A DNA stretch of 42,594 bases from Streptosporangiaceae bacterium (lineage in GTDB: Bacteria; Actinomycetota; Actinomycetes; Streptosporangiales; Streptosporangiaceae): the NCBI GenBank assembly GCA_025934635.1, contig JAICWX010000037.1, forward strand, positions 1-42,594. Reading direction: 5' to 3'. The notes under the pieces were generated by a model that did no database searches, had not been told where the DNA came from, and saw nothing but the letters and a program-made list of their open reading frames with translations. This document shows positions 40,643-42,594 of the stretch, piece after piece (the first letter of the stretch is position 1; each line of letters opens with the position of its first letter). A program made the position numbers and the translations under genes.

Positions 40643-42433
40643 GTGGTTAACGGCCGTGGCGCCCCCCGCGTACCGTGTCAGGAGTCACGTTCGGAGGCAC
40701 AGCTGACCGCACAACCTTGCTCACCGGCTTCCCCGCCACCCGGGGCGGCCCAGTCCGCGCTGCCCGCGGAGCTGTCCGGCTGGCCGTCCTGCCCGCTCAG
40801 CGAGACCCAGCTGGGTGACCTCGAGCTGCTCACGTCGGGGGCGTTCGCGCCGCTGCGCGGTTACCTGAGCGCGGGCGAGGTAGCCACCGTGACCGAGTAC
40901 GGCACGCTGCCCGACGGCACCCCATGGCCGCTACCGGTCACTCTCGACCTGGCCGCCGAGGCCGTCCCGGCCGACGCCGATCACCTGGTCCTGCAGGACC
41001 AGGAGGGCTCGCCGCTGGCCGTGCTCGCCATCACCGAGCGGCAGGCCATGCCCGGCGGCGATCCCGGGCTGGTCCGGCTGGCCGGCCCGGTGACGGCGCT
41101 GCGCGAGCCCGAGCACGGCCCGTTCCGCAAGCTGCGCCGGCGCCCGGAGGACGTCCGGGCCGAGCTGGCCGGCCCGGCCGGTGCGGCCGGCGAAGGCCCC
41201 GGTGAGCCAGGAAGCCCGTCCGGCGGCAACGTCCTCGCCTACGCGACCAGGCGCCCCCTCAACCGGCGGCACCTCGGCCAGCTGCGCTACTACGCCAGCC
41301 AGCTGAACGCCCGCCTGCTGGTGCTGCCGCTGGTCAGCGGGCCCGCCGAGGTCGTGCCCGGGCCAGAGGCCCTGGTCCGGACGATCCTGGCCGCCCGGCC
41401 GCATCTCCCGGCGGGCACCCTGGTGGTCCCCCTCCCGCTCGCGCCGCGGGCGGGACGTCCCCACGGGGACGCCGCCGACGTGCCTGCCCAGGGCATCGTC
41501 GCCGCGGCCTACGGCGCCACCCACCTGCTGGCCGACTCCCCCGATGTCACCGGCCTGCCGTCCGGTCCGCGCGGCACGCTGACCCTGCCGGGAGTGCCGG
41601 TCCCGGTCATCAGCGCGGGCGAGTGGGCCTACGACCCGCGCTCGGAAGTGTGGCGTCCGCTGGCGCTGATCGAGCCGGGGGCCGAGCGGGGCGAGCTGAC
41701 CGCGTCCGAGCTCGGCGCGCTGCTCGATTCCGGGGCCGAGGTGCCGGCCTGGTTCGCTCCGCCGAGCGTGGCCCGCGAGCTGCGCCGGGCCCGCCCGCCG
41801 CGGGCCGAGCGCGGGCTGGCGGTCTTCTTCACCGGCCTGTCCGGCTCGGGGAAGTCGACCATCGCCCGCGGACTGGCCGAGGCGCTGACCGAGCGCGGTG
41901 ACCGGACCGTCTCGCTGCTCGACGGCGACCACGTCCGGCAGCTGCTGTCGGCCGGGCTCAGCTTCTCCCGGGCCGACCGCGACCTCAACATCGCGCGCAT
42001 CGGCTACGTGGCGGCCGAGGTTGCCCGGCACGGCGGCATCGCGATCTGCGCGCCGATCGCGCCCTACGCGCAGGCCCGCGCGACCGCCCGCCAGATGGTC
42101 ACCGCGGTCGGCGATTTCCTGCTCATCTACGTGTCCACTCCAGTGGACGTCTGCGCGGCCCGCGACCGCAAGGGCCTGTACGCCAAGGCCCGGGCCGGGC
42201 TGATCAGCGGCTTCACCGGGGTGACCGATCCGTATGAGGAACCGCGGGACGCGGACCTGGTGCTCGACACCTCGACCATGACCCGCCCGGAGGCCGTGGA
42301 CGCCGTGCTGAAGCTGCTGATCACGGGCGGCTGGCTGGCCGGACCCGACGAGCCGGCCGAGCCGGCCGCCGGCGGCGCACCCCGGGCTTCGGGGGCGATG
42401 CTCCGGATCGGGCCTTCGGTCCGCAAGCTGTAA
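40643..42433 (+). CDS. APS kinase with a degenerate ATP-sulfurylase-like N-terminal domain
   Basis: 596 aa from GTG 40643. A CTG at 40703 with GGAGG seven bases before it (40693-40697) may be the real start, giving 576 aa. About residues 30-375 resemble ATP sulfurylase in layout ('LTSGAFAPLRGYLSAGE', 'GVPVPVISAGEWAYDPRSE'). The catalytic QxRN/HxxH region reads 'YATRRPLNRRHLG', and the GRDHAG motif is absent, so adenylyl transfer is unlikely. About 390-565 is a normal APS kinase: P-loop 'GLSGSGKST' (398-406), 'LLDGDHVRQLLSAGLSFSRADRDLNI', 'YVSTPVDVCAARDRKGLYAKARAG'. It phosphorylates adenylyl sulfate to PAPS, the sulfate donor, which could serve sulfation of the polymer or general sulfur metabolism. 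Confidence 0.85.
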   Translation: MVNGRGAPRVPCQESRSEAQLTAQPCSPASPPPGAAQSALPAELSGWPSCPLSETQLGDLELLTSGAFAPLRGYLSAGEVATVTEYGTLPDGTPWPLPVTLDLAAEAVPADADHLVLQDQEGSPLAVLAITERQAMPGGDPGLVRLAGPVTALREPEHGPFRKLRRRPEDVRAELAGPAGAAGEGPGEPGSPSGGNVLAYATRRPLNRRHLGQLRYYASQLNARLLVLPLVSGPAEVVPGPEALVRTILAARPHLPAGTLVVPLPLAPRAGRPHGDAADVPAQGIVAAAYGATHLLADSPDVTGLPSGPRGTLTLPGVPVPVISAGEWAYDPRSEVWRPLALIEPGAERGELTASELGALLDSGAEVPAWFAPPSVARELRRARPPRAERGLAVFFTGLSGSGKSTIARGLAEALTERGDRTVSLLDGDHVRQLLSAGLSFSRADRDLNIARIGYVAAEVARHGGIAICAPIAPYAQARATARQMVTAVGDFLLIYVSTPVDVCAARDRKGLYAKARAGLISGFTGVTDPYEEPRDADLVLDTSTMTRPEAVDAVLKLLITGGWLAGPDEPAEPAAGGAPRASGAMLRIGPSVRKL

Positions 42434-42455
42434 GACGGTTCGGATCCCGTCCCCG

Positions 42456-42508
42456 GCTTAGTCCTGGCCTTCGGCTTAGTCCGCGATCTCGGCTTAGTCC
42501 GCGTCCTC
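42456..42508 (-). repeat. 18-bp tandem repeats each carrying an in-frame stop
   Basis: GGCTTAGTCC occurs three times, with TTA (TAA on the minus strand) at 42458-42460, 42476-42478 and 42494-42496, exactly 18 bases apart. Read on the minus strand in the frame of the partial gene there, each six-codon unit ends in a stop, so three successive stops follow the coding region. Confidence 0.7.
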
Positions 42509-42594
42509 GACGCGGGCGCCTTCCTCGAGCCGGGAGCGGAATCCCCCGGTCCGCGGACGCCGGTTCTTCAGCCGCGCCATGAGCGCACCGGACA
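42494..42594 (-). CDS. C-terminal end of a minus-strand gene, cut by the window edge
   Basis: An open minus-strand frame enters from the right edge and ends at TAA 42494-42496. It reads 'MARLKNRRPRTGGFRSRLEE' then GARVEDAD from an ATG at 42580, but no ribosome binding site precedes that ATG and the frame is still open upstream, so I take it as the end of a longer protein. The tail is basic then acidic. No family can be assigned from this fragment. It converges on the APS-kinase gene with about 60 bases between them. Confidence 0.45.
   Translation of the reverse strand, partial: SGALMARLKNRRPRTGGFRSRLEEGARVEDAD

Overview
This is a GC-rich (roughly 70%) actinobacterial chromosome segment. The evidence for that is pervasive G/C third codon positions, GTG and TTG starts, four-base ATGA/GTGA gene overlaps, an actinobacterial-type Mfd, and an adjacent SurA-like lipoprotein plus MazG pair. 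The order cannot be fixed from the sequence alone; a Streptosporangiales-like soil actinomycete is only a guess. Most of the window is devoted to making, exporting and modifying a cell-surface or extracellular polysaccharide.

Region 1 (1-736) is a gene-free leader with palindromes and a perfect 12-bp hairpin. Region 2 (737-16343, plus strand) is one tightly coupled 12-gene operon: Wzz-like co-polymerase, DegT aminotransferase, soluble 4,6-dehydratase, HprK-like P-loop kinase, GT4 glycosyltransferase, a divergent RtcB-like protein, a small unknown, an APH-type kinase, a Wzy-Wzx fusion (polymerase and flippase in one chain), a lipoprotein that may be a glycosidase, an MBL-fold protein with a C-terminal Rieske centre, and the initiating sugar-phosphate transferase. 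It ends in a cluster of three strong hairpins (16344-16617). Region 3 (16618-20257) holds a secreted beta-helix/PKD protein, a structured intergenic region, and the decayed remains of another secreted protein.

Region 4 (20261-21873, minus strand) carries housekeeping mazG and a SurA-like lipoprotein gene, with a divergent GH12 glucanase lipoprotein (21932-22900). Region 5 (22884-33794, minus strand) is a second polysaccharide operon: a giant GT2/sigma-factor/zinc-finger/transmembrane fusion, a GT2-pyruvyltransferase fusion, another GT2, a NodB-type deacetylase, a GT-C-like membrane protein, a DUF1616-like membrane protein and a second Wzx-type flippase. Region 6 (34053-35473, plus strand) is a translationally coupled pair: a small cysteine-rich protein and a QueC-like PP-loop enzyme. 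Region 7 is mfd (35431-39201, minus strand), a repeat-bearing methyltransferase-like gene, an APS kinase with a degenerate ATP-sulfurylase domain, and the end of a minus-strand gene.

Inferred workflow: the dehydratase and aminotransferase make an amino-dideoxy sugar nucleotide. The sugar-phosphate transferase starts the lipid-linked unit and the GTs extend it. The Wzy-Wzx fusion and the second flippase translocate and polymerise, with Wzz setting length. The deacetylase, pyruvyltransferase and secreted hydrolases modify or trim the product. The most unusual items are the glycosyltransferase-sigma-antisigma fusion, the Wzy-Wzx fusion, the RtcB-like protein inside a glycan operon, and the Cys-rich peptide/QueC-like pair. 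Together with the MBL-Rieske protein they suggest an undescribed envelope-glycan system with built-in regulation.
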